Shown here piece after piece: positions 9,220 to 17,900 of a stretch of 64,000 nt of DNA. The DNA comes from Edaphobacter sp. 4G125 (GTDB lineage: Bacteria > Acidobacteriota > Terriglobia > Terriglobales > Acidobacteriaceae). Below the pieces are notes generated by a model, which did not search any database, was not told where the DNA came from, and saw only the letters and a program-made list of their open reading frames with translations. Each line of letters starts with the position of its first letter. Position 1 is the first letter of the stretch. Position numbers and translations under genes: made by a program. The DNA lies in NCBI RefSeq assembly GCF_014274685.1, contig NZ_CP060393.1:3717501-3781500 (forward strand), read 5' to 3'.

Positions 9220-10476
9220 TCATTTCCCGCCCAGACGAAGCTGCGGAGTCGCTCCCAACGTCTCCGGGGCAAATTCGCCGGAGACAAACTTCGGCCACGC
9301 CGCCGCTGCAATCATCGCGGCATTGTCCGTCGAGAGCGCCAGCGAAGGAAACGCCACCGGCAACCCACGCCGGTCTGCTTCAGACTGGAACCGTCGTCGC
9401 AACTCGCTGTTCGCCGCAACGCCTCCCGAGACGACGATGCCCTCAGCTCCATACATCTCGGCAGCCGCAAATGCCTGCCGTAGCAGGTTGCCGACCACTG
9501 CGTACTGAAATGATGCAATCAGGTCCAGCGTCTGCTGATCACACAGCGCCGCCGCTTCGTCTGAACCAGGACGCCATTCCGAATGCTCAGCCAACGCCCT
9601 GCGGCGAGCCTCAATACTCTCGCGCATATGGTGAGTCTCCACATAACGTAGCACTGCCGTCTTGATGCCACTAAAGGAGAAGTCAAAGCTCGGCCCCGAC
9701 GATCTTGCAGGAGCCTTTTTGTTCGGCAGAGAAACTCCTTCACGATGGGCCCTCGGCTTGATCTGCGCGAACCGAAACGGAACTGCATGGGGATTCCCTC
9801 GCCGCGAAAGAGCATCAATCCACGGCCCGCCCGGATACCCCAGCCCCAACAGTTTGGCGACTTTGTCGTATGCCTCGCCCGCGGCGTCATCGACCGTTCG
9901 ACCTACATTGCAGTATCGCCACACCCCAGCGGCGCTCTTCTCCGCAAGATCCCCCGCTTGTTCTGCCAGGTACAGATGAGTATGTCCGCCTGATACGACT
10001 AACGCCAGCAGCTTCGCCGACTCGCTGACCTGCTTCCCTGCTTCCATTAACACCGCATGGATGTGACCTTCCAGATGGTTCACCCCGATCAGCGGTTTTC
10101 CCAACCCGAAGCTCAGTGCTTTCGCATACGTGATCCCCACCAGCAGCGCACCCGCAAGCCCCGGCCCTTCCGTTACTGCAATGGCGTCCAGTTCTTCGAA
10201 CGAAACGCCTGCCTGCTCCATGGCGGCTCGCACTACTGGAACCACGTTGCGCAAATGCTCCCGTGACGCCAGCTCCGGAACCACCCCCCCGTAGTTCGCA
10301 TGAAGATCCATCTGCGACGCCACCACGTTCGATAACGCCCCTGTACCAGCATGCACCACCGCGGCCGCGGTCTCGTCGCATGAGCTTTCGATGCCTAGAA
10401 TCAATCCACTGCCCAGGCCGCTTCCCTTACCGTCCTGGCTCAAATCGCGCATCTCTTTATCATAGGGGAGAGACAT
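9220..10476 (-). CDS. tsaD: tRNA N6-threonylcarbamoyladenosine synthase subunit TsaD
   Basis: 418 residues from the start at 10476 (MSLPYDKEMRDL). This start has GGAGG eight bases upstream; the longer frame beginning at 10533 lacks support. ASKHA-fold motifs are present: LGIESSCDETAAAVV, the metal-binding HLEGHIHA, SGGHTHLYL, FSFSGIKTA, VSGGVAANSELRRR, and TDNAAMIAAAAW. Function: transfer of the threonylcarbamoyl group to A37 of ANN-decoding tRNAs, with TsaB/TsaE partners not seen here. Two in-family length increases sit around residues 240-300. Its start codon overlaps that of the divergent nucleotidyltransferase gene. Confidence 0.96.
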   Translation of the reverse strand: MSLPYDKEMRDLSQDGKGSGLGSGLILGIESSCDETAAAVVHAGTGALSNVVASQMDLHANYGGVVPELASREHLRNVVPVVRAAMEQAGVSFEELDAIAVTEGPGLAGALLVGITYAKALSFGLGKPLIGVNHLEGHIHAVLMEAGKQVSESAKLLALVVSGGHTHLYLAEQAGDLAEKSAAGVWRYCNVGRTVDDAAGEAYDKVAKLLGLGYPGGPWIDALSRRGNPHAVPFRFAQIKPRAHREGVSLPNKKAPARSSGPSFDFSFSGIKTAVLRYVETHHMRESIEARRRALAEHSEWRPGSDEAAALCDQQTLDLIASFQYAVVGNLLRQAFAAAEMYGAEGIVVSGGVAANSELRRRFQSEADRRGLPVAFPSLALSTDNAAMIAAAAWPKFVSGEFAPETLGATPQLRLGGK

Positions 10477-11875
10477 GGCCGGGTCCTCCAAACCAAACAT
10501 CGCAACACCGAAGTATCTCGCCGCGCGCAGCATCGTGGAGACTCTGCGCCATGCCGGACACCAGGCCTACCTTGCCGGTGGCTGCGTGCGCGACCTCCTC
10601 CTTGGCGTCGAACCCAAGGACTTTGATGTCGCAACCAGCGCTACACCGGATCAGGTCCTCCAACTCTTCCCCGATCGAAAAACTCTCACCGTCGGAGCAC
10701 ACTTCGGAGTCGTCCTCGTCTGTGAACCAGATGGCATCTCCACCGAAGTGGCTACTTTCCGCCACGACGGCTCCTACTCCGATGGCCGTCGTCCCGACGC
10801 CGTGCGCTTCTCCACCAATCCACGCGAAGATGTACTTCGTCGCGACTTCCCGATCAACGGCATGCTGCTCGACCCCGAGCAGTATGACCGCACTGGCGAC
10901 CCCGTCGTGGCTACGCTCGACTATGTCGGCGGACGCGATGATCTCTCCACGCGCGTCATCCGCGCCATCGGTGACCCCACCCTGCGTTTTACCGAAGACA
11001 AGTTGCGCATGCTCCGGGCCGTCCGCTTCGCCGCCCGGCTCGGCTTCGCCATCGATCCCGCGACCGCCGCTGCGATCCGTCAGCTGGCTGCCCAGATCAC
11101 CATCGTCAGCCCGGAACGCGTCCGCGACGAGCTTACCTTGATCCTCACAGAAGGTGGAGCGCGCTATGGTTTCGAGCTTCTCGACCAGCTCGGCCTCCTT
11201 CCCTACATCCTCCCGGAGATCACCAAGCTGCATGGCGTCCAGCAGCCACCCGAGTACCATCCCGAAGGCGACGTCTGGATCCACACCCTGCTTCTGCTCG
11301 AAAAGCTCCCTGCGGGTGTCTCCCCTACGCTCGCCTGGGGAGCGCTGCTTCACGATTCCGGCAAGCCCGCCACCTTCCAGGCCCCCGACCCCGCTAATCC
11401 ACACGACCGCATCCGCTTCAACGGACACGTCGAGGTCGGTGTACGCATCGCTGAAGTCATCCTGCAACGCCTGCGCTTCTCCAATGAAGAAATCTCCCAG
11501 ATCGTCGCCCTGGTAAAAAACCACATGCGCTTCGGTGACGTGAAGCACATGCGGGAATCCACCCTGAAGCGCTTCCTTCGCCTCCCTCGCTTCGACGAAC
11601 ACCTTGTGCTGCATCGCATGGACTGTCTCTCCTCACATGGAGATCTCAGCCTTTACGAGTTCGCAAAACAAAAGTACGAAGCCACGCCAATTGAATCCAT
11701 CCAGCCAAAACCCCTTCTAACCGGACGCGAGCTGATCGCTGCTGGTTACCCACCCGGCCCTCGCTTCAGAAAGATGCTCGAAGCCGCCGAGGATGCTCAG
11801 TTGGAGGGCTCCATCTCCACGCCAGATCAGGCTCTCCGTTTCATCGAGAGCCGCTTCGGCCTGCCCGTAAAATAG
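10475..11875 (+). CDS. CCA-adding / poly(A) polymerase family tRNA nucleotidyltransferase
   Basis: 466 residues. The class II nucleotidyltransferase head shows LAGGCVRDLLLGVEPKDFDVATSA (Gly-rich loop plus D-x-D), then EVATFRHDG, RRDFPINGM and the neck signature TEDKLRMLRAVRFAARLGF. From about residue 280 an HD domain (LLHDSGKPATFQ) is fused, followed by a C-terminal helical region. Known role of the family: completing or repairing the 3' CCA of tRNA; the HD part can be a phosphohydrolase. Sequence alone does not separate a CCA-adding from a poly(A)-adding enzyme. Start supported by AGGGGAG just upstream. Confidence 0.9.
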   Translation: MAGSSKPNIATPKYLAARSIVETLRHAGHQAYLAGGCVRDLLLGVEPKDFDVATSATPDQVLQLFPDRKTLTVGAHFGVVLVCEPDGISTEVATFRHDGSYSDGRRPDAVRFSTNPREDVLRRDFPINGMLLDPEQYDRTGDPVVATLDYVGGRDDLSTRVIRAIGDPTLRFTEDKLRMLRAVRFAARLGFAIDPATAAAIRQLAAQITIVSPERVRDELTLILTEGGARYGFELLDQLGLLPYILPEITKLHGVQQPPEYHPEGDVWIHTLLLLEKLPAGVSPTLAWGALLHDSGKPATFQAPDPANPHDRIRFNGHVEVGVRIAEVILQRLRFSNEEISQIVALVKNHMRFGDVKHMRESTLKRFLRLPRFDEHLVLHRMDCLSSHGDLSLYEFAKQKYEATPIESIQPKPLLTGRELIAAGYPPGPRFRKMLEAAEDAQLEGSISTPDQALRFIESRFGLPVK

Positions 11876-11944
11876 GTCTGCGTCTTCCTCCGGCCCTTCT
11901 TCGTCCATCCAGCAGGCCCACAGTTCAGGTAGCAAGAACAACCT

Positions 11945-13228
11945 ATGAGCAAACGGAGCCTCGACACGATCGTTGTGGGAGCCGGGATCGCAGGCCTCAC
12001 CGCCGCTCGCGCCCTGGTCGAGGCCGGAGTTCGCGTCACTGTGCTCGAGGCCCGGAATCGTATCGGTGGACGAATCCTCACCCACCACTTCGGCGGACAA
12101 CCCATCGAATTGGGAGCCGAATTTATTCACGGTCGCCCTCCCGAACTCTGGGCTCTTATCAAGGAAGCTGCCCTCGAAACCTACGAGCGCGACGGCTCCC
12201 AGATCAGCTTTCAGAATGGCTCTCTCCAACGCCGCAGTGAAGAAGAGCTGGCCTTCCACCTACTGGAAGACCTGGAAAACTTTAAAGGGCCGGACATCAG
12301 CTTCAACGAGTACCTTTCGTCGCTCAACGCCACCGAAGCCGAGCGAGCTTCCGCTCGGGGCTTTGTCGAAGGCTTCAACGCCGCCGATGCCAGTCGGATC
12401 AGCTCCGCTGCTCTCGGCGTACAGCAGAATGCAGAAGATTCCATTGAAGGCGACCGCATGTTCTATCTCCGTGGAGGCTACGACCGTATCGTGCAATACC
12501 TTGCCGGAAAGATCATCGACCACGGAGGGACCATTCGCCTGAATAGCGCCGTGCAGGCTATCCGCTGGATACCAGCCTCGGTTGAGGCCATCGACGACAA
12601 GCAAAACTTCTCCGCTCATCGCACCATCATCACCGTACCCCTCGGAGTCCTGCAGGCCGGAACCCTGTCGATCGAACCCCGCCCCGACGACATCTTCCAG
12701 GCCGTTTCCCAACTCTGCATGGGCCATGCCATCCGCTTCACGCTGAACTTTCGTGAGCCGTTCTGGACCTCGCTTCTTCCTGCATCACCCGTCACCGATC
12801 TCAGTTTCCTCTTCAGCTTCGAAGAGACGCCTCCGGTATGGTGGACGACTCACCCGCACCTCAGCGGCCTGCTTACGGGATGGATCGGCGGTCCTCGCTC
12901 TGCCGTGCTCGAGGGCCTAACCTCCGATCAACTCGCCAGCCACGCCTGCTCTACCCTCGCCCGCATCTTTTCGCTTCCAGTCAATAAGGTTCAGGAACTC
13001 CTTCTCGGCTGTTACTTCCACGACTGGAAACACGATCCGTTCTCGCTCGGAGCCTACAGTTACATCGCAAACGGCGGGTTGAGCGCACCTCGTCGCCTCT
13101 CCGAACCCATCGCCGACACACTCTTTTTCGCGGGCGAACATACCGACACGACCGGCAACTGGGGCACTGTGCACGCCGCAATTCGCTCCGGCCTGCGGGC
13201 AGCGCAACAAATACTCAATCTACCCTGA
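11945..13228 (+). CDS. FAD-dependent amine oxidase (flavin monoamine oxidase family)
   Basis: 427 residues with an N-terminal dinucleotide-binding fold (TIVVGAGIAGLTAARALVEAGVRVTVLEARNRIGGR is the GxGxxG plus ExRxRxGGR signature; residues are spread over positions 8-43) and the C-terminal FAD contact FFAGEHTDTTGNWGTVHAAIRSGLRAA. Family members oxidise primary or polyamines, releasing H2O2. No signal peptide, so cytoplasmic. Substrate not deducible. It lies 39 bases before the formate dehydrogenase gene, in the same direction, and may share its transcript. Confidence 0.9.
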   Translation: MSKRSLDTIVVGAGIAGLTAARALVEAGVRVTVLEARNRIGGRILTHHFGGQPIELGAEFIHGRPPELWALIKEAALETYERDGSQISFQNGSLQRRSEEELAFHLLEDLENFKGPDISFNEYLSSLNATEAERASARGFVEGFNAADASRISSAALGVQQNAEDSIEGDRMFYLRGGYDRIVQYLAGKIIDHGGTIRLNSAVQAIRWIPASVEAIDDKQNFSAHRTIITVPLGVLQAGTLSIEPRPDDIFQAVSQLCMGHAIRFTLNFREPFWTSLLPASPVTDLSFLFSFEETPPVWWTTHPHLSGLLTGWIGGPRSAVLEGLTSDQLASHACSTLARIFSLPVNKVQELLLGCYFHDWKHDPFSLGAYSYIANGGLSAPRRLSEPIADTLFFAGEHTDTTGNWGTVHAAIRSGLRAAQQILNLP

Positions 13229-13267
13229 TAGGAAAACGCAGAGTTTCGCGGTAGCATCTGAGCCGAT

Positions 13268-16200
13268 ATGGCTATCCCTCGCCCGTTATTGAACACCCCT
13301 CACGACCGCACTCCCGATACGCAAGTCACTCTCGATGGCGTGACAGTTCCAGCGCGATCCGGAAATCTCCTGATCGATCTCATCAATGATTACCGCGAAG
13401 AACAGCAGCATAAACCTCTTCCCCAGGTTTGTTACGTGCCCCAGATGGGCCCCATCGAAAGCTGCGACACCTGCATCGTCGAGGTCAGCGCCGCGCCAGG
13501 AGAACCGGCCAAACTAGCTCGAGCCTGCGGCACCCAGATCACCCCGGGTATGAGCGTTGTCACCACAAGCGACATCGTCGATATCGCCCAGCGCGAGGCC
13601 TTCGACCGCATCCTGCAGAACCATATGCTCTACTGCACCGTCTGCGACAACAATAATCAGAACTGCACCATCCACAACACCACCGCCGTTCTCGACGTAA
13701 AGCATCAGAAGCGGCCCTTTACTCACAAGCCTTATCCCCAGGACCTCTCCAATCCCTTCTATCGTTACGATCCCGATCAGTGCATCCTCTGCGGACGCTG
13801 CGTCGAAGCCTGCCAGGACGTGCAGGTCAACGAAACCCTCACCATCGACTGGGCGAATGAGCATCCTCGCGTGCTCTGGGATGGTAGCCAGAAGATCGAC
13901 GGTTCTTCCTGCGTCTCCTGCGGACATTGTGTGAATGTTTGTCCTTGCAATGCGCTGATGGAAAAATCCATGCTCGGTCACGCCGGCTACCTCACCAATC
14001 TGCCGCACAATGTCCTCGACGAGATGATCGACGTGGTCAAAGCCGTCGAACCTCCCATCGGCTACAGTCCTATCCTCGCCATCTCCGATATCGAATCCGA
14101 GATGCGCCACGCCCGTGTCAAACGCACCAAAACGGTCTGCACCTACTGTGCCGTCGGATGCTCCTTCGAAGTCTGGACACGCGATCGTCACATCCTCAAA
14201 ATCGAACCCTCTCACGGCCCCGCGAACGGCATCTCCACCTGCATCAAAGGTAAGTTCGCCTGGGGACACATCAACGCAGACGATCGTCTCGTCAAACCCC
14301 TTCTTCGCAAAGACGACACCTTCGTCGAGATCTCCTGGAACGAAGCGCTCGACCTGATCGAAGAGAAGTTCACCACCATCAAAAAGCAACACGGCCCCGA
14401 CGCTCTCGCCTTCATCGCATCCTCCAAGTGCACAAACGAGGAGAGCTACCTGATGCAGAAGCTCGCCCGCGCCGTCATCGGCACCAACAACATCGACAAC
14501 TGCGCCCGCTACTGCCAGAATCCCGCAACCAAAGGTCTTCAGCGCACGGTCGGGTACGGCGGCGACTCCGGCTCCATCGCCGATATCGAACGCGCTGGCC
14601 TCGTCCTCATCATCGGAGCCAATCCCGCCGAAAACCACCCCGTCCTCGCTACCCGCGTCAAGCGTTCCCACAAATTTGGACGCACTCGCCTCATCGTCGC
14701 CGACCTGCGTAAGCACGAGATGGCCGAGCGTGCCGACCTCTTCTTTCGCCCCAATCCCTCCACCGATTCCGTCTGGCTCAACGGTGTCGCGAAGTACATC
14801 CTCGACCACAACCTCCATCAGCCGAAGTTCATCGAGCAGTGGGCTAACCACTTCGAGGAGTACAAAAAGTCTCTCGAGCCCTTCACCCTCGAACACACCG
14901 AGCGCGTCACCGGCATCCCGCAGCCCACCCTCGTCACCGTCGCTAATGAAATCGCAGCAGCCAACGGTGTCTGCATCCTCTTCGCCATGGGAGTCACCCA
15001 GCACACCGGCGGCTCCGACACTGCCACCGCTCTCTCCAATCTCCTCCTCCTCACCGGCAACTACATGCGCCCCAACGCCGGTGCCTATCCTCTTCGCGGA
15101 CACAACAATGTCCAGGGTGCCAGCGACTTAGGCTCTATGCCCGACGTCTTTCCCGGCTACCAGAAGGTTGATGACGAAGCCATCCGTGCGAAGTTCGAGG
15201 CCGCCTGGAGCGTCACCCTCCCCACCTCTACAGGCAAAGATAATCACCAGATGATCGACGCCATTCTCGAAGGCACGATCAAGGCGATGTACATCAAGGG
15301 CGAGGACACCATCACCTCCGACTCCAACGCCAACTATGTCGCCAAAGCCCTCTCAGAGCTTGAGTTCTTCGTCGTCCAGGACATCAACTTCTCCGCGACC
15401 TGCCGCTACGCCAACCTCGTTCTTCCCGCAGCCGCCTCGCTTGAGAAAGACGGCACCTTCACCAGCACCGAGCGCCGCATCCAGCGCATCTACAAAGCCC
15501 TCGATCCCATCGGCGAATCCAAAGCCGACTGGGAGATCATCCAGCTCATCGCCAACCGCCTCGGCGCAAAGTGGCACTACACCCACCCCTCCGAGATCAT
15601 GGACGAGATCGCCTCCCTCACCCCACTTTTGTCCGGTGTCACCTACGAGCGTCTTGAAGGCTTCAAGAGCCTGCAATGGCCCGTACACCCCGACGGCACC
15701 GATACCCCGCTCCTCTTCACCAAAGAATTCAACTTTCCCGACGGCAAAGCTCGCTTCTATCCCATCGAATACATTCCGCCGTCCGAGGAACGCAATCAGA
15801 CCTACGATCTCCACCTCAATAACGGCCGCCTGCTCGAACACTTCGAACAAGGCTCGATGACCAGTCGCACTCCCGGCATTCGCAGGATGACACCCGTGAA
15901 CTTCGTCGAGGTCTCTCCAGAGCTCGCCGCCGAACGCGGCATCACCACAGGCACCTACGTCCGCCTGCGTTCTCCTTATGGCGAAGTCCAGCTTCAGGCC
16001 CTCGTCACCGACCGCGTCCATGGCAAGCAGCTCTACATGACCCTCAACTCCGTCAAAGAGCCGGTCAACGAACTCACCAGTAGTCACACTGACCGCGCCA
16101 CTCATACCCCTGCCTTCAAAGAATCCGCAGTCTCTATGGAGGTCCTTCCTGAACAAGACGACACCGGTCGCAAGGGCAGGAAGAACCGAGGCCCTCTTGG

Positions 16201-16339
16201 TCCCGGAAATTTTCGCCTCGCAACTCGCACACCGCAGAACGGCGTCGAGATCGAACGCAAATGGGCCCGCCCCGACTACCACCTTCCCGGCACACGCCCC
16301 GAAGACAAATTAGTGCAGATCACATCCACCAAAGTCTGA
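13268..16339 (+). CDS. forC: ForC-type molybdenum formate dehydrogenase catalytic subunit
   Basis: 1023 residues. N-terminal [2Fe-2S] domain (CYVPQMGPIESCDTC...C), the NuoG-like HMLYCTVCDNNNQNC segment, two [4Fe-4S] ferredoxin motifs (CILCGRCVEAC; CVSCGHCVNVC), the CTYCAVGCSF cluster ligand set, then the Mo-bisPGD domains and a molydopterin-dinucleotide-binding C-terminus. The presumed metal-ligating cysteine is Cys416 in NCARYCQNPATKG; the next residue is Gln417, where canonical formate dehydrogenases have His. The conserved Arg region PLRGHNNVQG is kept. Cys-Gln and the following DUF1641 gene are the features I recall for the menaquinone-linked ForCE enzymes of Bacillus subtilis. No NuoE/F-like partner is encoded nearby, arguing against an NAD-linked complex. 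Confidence 0.88.
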   Translation: MAIPRPLLNTPHDRTPDTQVTLDGVTVPARSGNLLIDLINDYREEQQHKPLPQVCYVPQMGPIESCDTCIVEVSAAPGEPAKLARACGTQITPGMSVVTTSDIVDIAQREAFDRILQNHMLYCTVCDNNNQNCTIHNTTAVLDVKHQKRPFTHKPYPQDLSNPFYRYDPDQCILCGRCVEACQDVQVNETLTIDWANEHPRVLWDGSQKIDGSSCVSCGHCVNVCPCNALMEKSMLGHAGYLTNLPHNVLDEMIDVVKAVEPPIGYSPILAISDIESEMRHARVKRTKTVCTYCAVGCSFEVWTRDRHILKIEPSHGPANGISTCIKGKFAWGHINADDRLVKPLLRKDDTFVEISWNEALDLIEEKFTTIKKQHGPDALAFIASSKCTNEESYLMQKLARAVIGTNNIDNCARYCQNPATKGLQRTVGYGGDSGSIADIERAGLVLIIGANPAENHPVLATRVKRSHKFGRTRLIVADLRKHEMAERADLFFRPNPSTDSVWLNGVAKYILDHNLHQPKFIEQWANHFEEYKKSLEPFTLEHTERVTGIPQPTLVTVANEIAAANGVCILFAMGVTQHTGGSDTATALSNLLLLTGNYMRPNAGAYPLRGHNNVQGASDLGSMPDVFPGYQKVDDEAIRAKFEAAWSVTLPTSTGKDNHQMIDAILEGTIKAMYIKGEDTITSDSNANYVAKALSELEFFVVQDINFSATCRYANLVLPAAASLEKDGTFTSTERRIQRIYKALDPIGESKADWEIIQLIANRLGAKWHYTHPSEIMDEIASLTPLLSGVTYERLEGFKSLQWPVHPDGTDTPLLFTKEFNFPDGKARFYPIEYIPPSEERNQTYDLHLNNGRLLEHFEQGSMTSRTPGIRRMTPVNFVEVSPELAAERGITTGTYVRLRSPYGEVQLQALVTDRVHGKQLYMTLNSVKEPVNELTSSHTDRATHTPAFKESAVSMEVLPEQDDTGRKGRKNRGPLGPGNFRLATRTPQNGVEIERKWARPDYHLPGTRPEDKLVQITSTKV

Positions 16340-16397
16340 ATGGATTACTTGCCGTCACCTTGAACGCATCGAAGAATCCCTGTATTGGAGCTGAAAT

Positions 16398-16856
16398 ATG
16401 GCCGTCCCTCTCTCCTTCAAGCCGCAACCCGTTGATCCCCACCTTGAGCTGGAACGCCGCCTCGCCAGCGCTCCGCGCGAACACGCCGAAGCTCTCCTCG
16501 TCGTCTACGACATCCTCCAGGCTGCGCATGAAAACGGTACCCTCGACGCAATCCACGGACTCATCTATGCCCGCGACAAGATCGCCGGCCAGCTTGCCGA
16601 GGCTGCGAACACTCCTGAAGGCAAAGATGCTCTACTCAATTTGCTCGAATTGGGAAAGATCTTCGCATCGCTCGATCCAAAGGTACTCGCTCCCCTTACC
16701 GATGCAATGCGTCAAAGCTCCGACCAGCATCGACAGGAGAAAAAGACACCCTCCTTCTGGCAGATCTTCCGCCGAGCCACCAGCGAAGACGGGCGACGCG
16801 GACTTTCCTTCTTTACCCTACTTCTCACAAATTTCGGAAAATCATTGAAAGCATAG
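16398..16856 (+). CDS. forE: DUF1641 protein, ForE-like partner of the formate dehydrogenase
   Basis: 152 residues, mostly helical, with the DUF1641-like core (ALLVVYDILQAAHENGTLDAIHGLIYARDKI and ALLNLLELGKIFASLDPKVLAPLTDAM, positions about 37-115) and a C-terminal amphipathic or membrane-touching segment (GLSFFTLLLTNFGKSL). It has no signal peptide and no full membrane helix. It starts 58 bases after the forC stop codon. Known from Bacillus: a DUF1641 subunit (ForE) mediates electron transfer from the formate dehydrogenase to menaquinone. Its position directly behind forC supports the same job here. Confidence 0.8.
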   Translation: MAVPLSFKPQPVDPHLELERRLASAPREHAEALLVVYDILQAAHENGTLDAIHGLIYARDKIAGQLAEAANTPEGKDALLNLLELGKIFASLDPKVLAPLTDAMRQSSDQHRQEKKTPSFWQIFRRATSEDGRRGLSFFTLLLTNFGKSLKA

Positions 16857-16873
16857 GACTTTTCCCATATATT
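16845..16873 (+). promoter_or_regulatory. Predicted sigma-70 promoter of the MarR-GNAT gene
   Basis: TTGAAA at 16845-16850, a 17-bp spacer, and TATATT at 16868-16873. The -35 box lies within the 3' end of the DUF1641 gene. The expected transcription start (about 16880) falls inside the palindromic operator. Predicted from sequence only. Confidence 0.55.
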
Positions 16874-16911
16874 TGACATCGTCAATTTATTTAATTGACG
16901 ATGTCAAATAT
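16869..16911. promoter_or_regulatory. Palindromic operator overlapping the MarR-GNAT start codon
   Basis: Perfect 19-bp inverted repeat, arms at 16869-16887 (ATATTTGACATCGTCAATT) and 16893-16911, separated by five bases. Each arm contains its own palindrome of the form TTGAC-N3-GTCAA (16873-16885 and 16895-16907) with centres 22 bp apart, i.e. two helical turns, as expected for two dimers bound side by side on one face. Confidence 0.8.
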
Positions 16912-17866
16912 GAATCGCCCTTCTATTTCCGAATCCGACATTGCATCCGTCCGGCGCTTCAGTCGCTTCTATACGCGGCTTCTTGGCACTCTCAACGAAG
17001 ACCTGCTCCAGAGCAAACTCTCTCTTGCTGAGGCGCGCGTGCTTTATGAGATTGCCAACCGGAATCAGCCGACAGCCTCAGAGATCGCAGCCGAGCTCTG
17101 CCTCGATCTCGGCTATCTCAGCCGAATCCTCCGGTCCTTCTCCTCCGCCAAATGGATTCGCCGCCACTCTTCAAAGTCCGATCGCCGTCAAAATCTGCTC
17201 TCGCTCACTGCGGCAGGACAGACAAAGTTCGAAACCTTGAATCAACGCTCGAAACAACAGGTCCAGGCATTGCTTCAACCTCTTTCCGCCGAACAATGTG
17301 ACCAGCTCACCCGCTCTATGGCCACAATTCAGTCCTTGCTGGAACCACGTTCAGACTCATCTTCCATCACCGCTCAACCGGTTATCCTCCGTCAGCATCG
17401 CCCCGGCGACATGGGCTGGGTCGTCGAGCGACACGGCCTGCGCTACTCCCAGGAATATGGCTGGGACGCGCGCTTCGAAGCCCTCGTAGCGCGCATCACC
17501 GCAGACTTTATCGATCAACTCGATCCGGAACGTGAACACTGCTGGATCGCCGAACGCAACGGCGAAAGGCTCGGATGCGTCTTCCTCGTCAAAGATAAGG
17601 ACTCAGATCCCGCCACCACAGCGCGCCTGCGTCTCCTGCTCGTTGAGCCTTCCGCTCGTGGCCTGGGACTCGGTCGCACCCTCGTGCAGCAGTGCACTGC
17701 TTTCGCTCATAGCGCGGGTTATAAACGTATCGTCCTGTGGACCAACTCCGTCCTCACCTCCGCACGACGCATCTACGAGGGAGAAGGCTATCGTCTACTC
17801 CAGGAAAAGCCTCATCAGAGCTTTGGCAAGAACCTCATCTCCCAGGATTGGGAACTTCTTCTCTAA
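16901..17866 (+). CDS. MarR-type regulator fused to a GNAT acetyltransferase
   Basis: 321 residues from the ATG at 16901; a TTG at 16895 or the ATG at 16910 are alternatives and none has a good ribosome-binding site. Residues ~10-150 form a MarR winged helix (TASEIAAELCLDLGYLSRILRSF, RRQNLLSLTAAG). Residues ~165-320 form a GNAT domain with the acetyl-CoA loop VEPSARGLGLGRTLVQQC and the ending YEGEGYRLLQEKPHQSFG. Known architecture; the acetyl-transfer substrate is unknown. The double operator over its start strongly suggests autoregulation. Confidence 0.9.
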   Translation: MSNMNRPSISESDIASVRRFSRFYTRLLGTLNEDLLQSKLSLAEARVLYEIANRNQPTASEIAAELCLDLGYLSRILRSFSSAKWIRRHSSKSDRRQNLLSLTAAGQTKFETLNQRSKQQVQALLQPLSAEQCDQLTRSMATIQSLLEPRSDSSSITAQPVILRQHRPGDMGWVVERHGLRYSQEYGWDARFEALVARITADFIDQLDPEREHCWIAERNGERLGCVFLVKDKDSDPATTARLRLLLVEPSARGLGLGRTLVQQCTAFAHSAGYKRIVLWTNSVLTSARRIYEGEGYRLLQEKPHQSFGKNLISQDWELLL

Positions 17867-17900
17867 CTTTCTGGCTTGCTGACTCGCTAAAATTGAATCC

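Noticed and set aside
10460-11614. 384-codon open frame antisense to the nucleotidyltransferase gene
   Set aside because: Low-complexity translation and no family match; the opposite strand encodes all class II motifs.
13514-15103. 529-codon open frame antisense to the formate dehydrogenase gene
   Set aside because: It is a shadow of a GC-rich coding strand; its sequence is Gly/Asp/Val-rich without domains, whereas forC has full motifs on the other strand.
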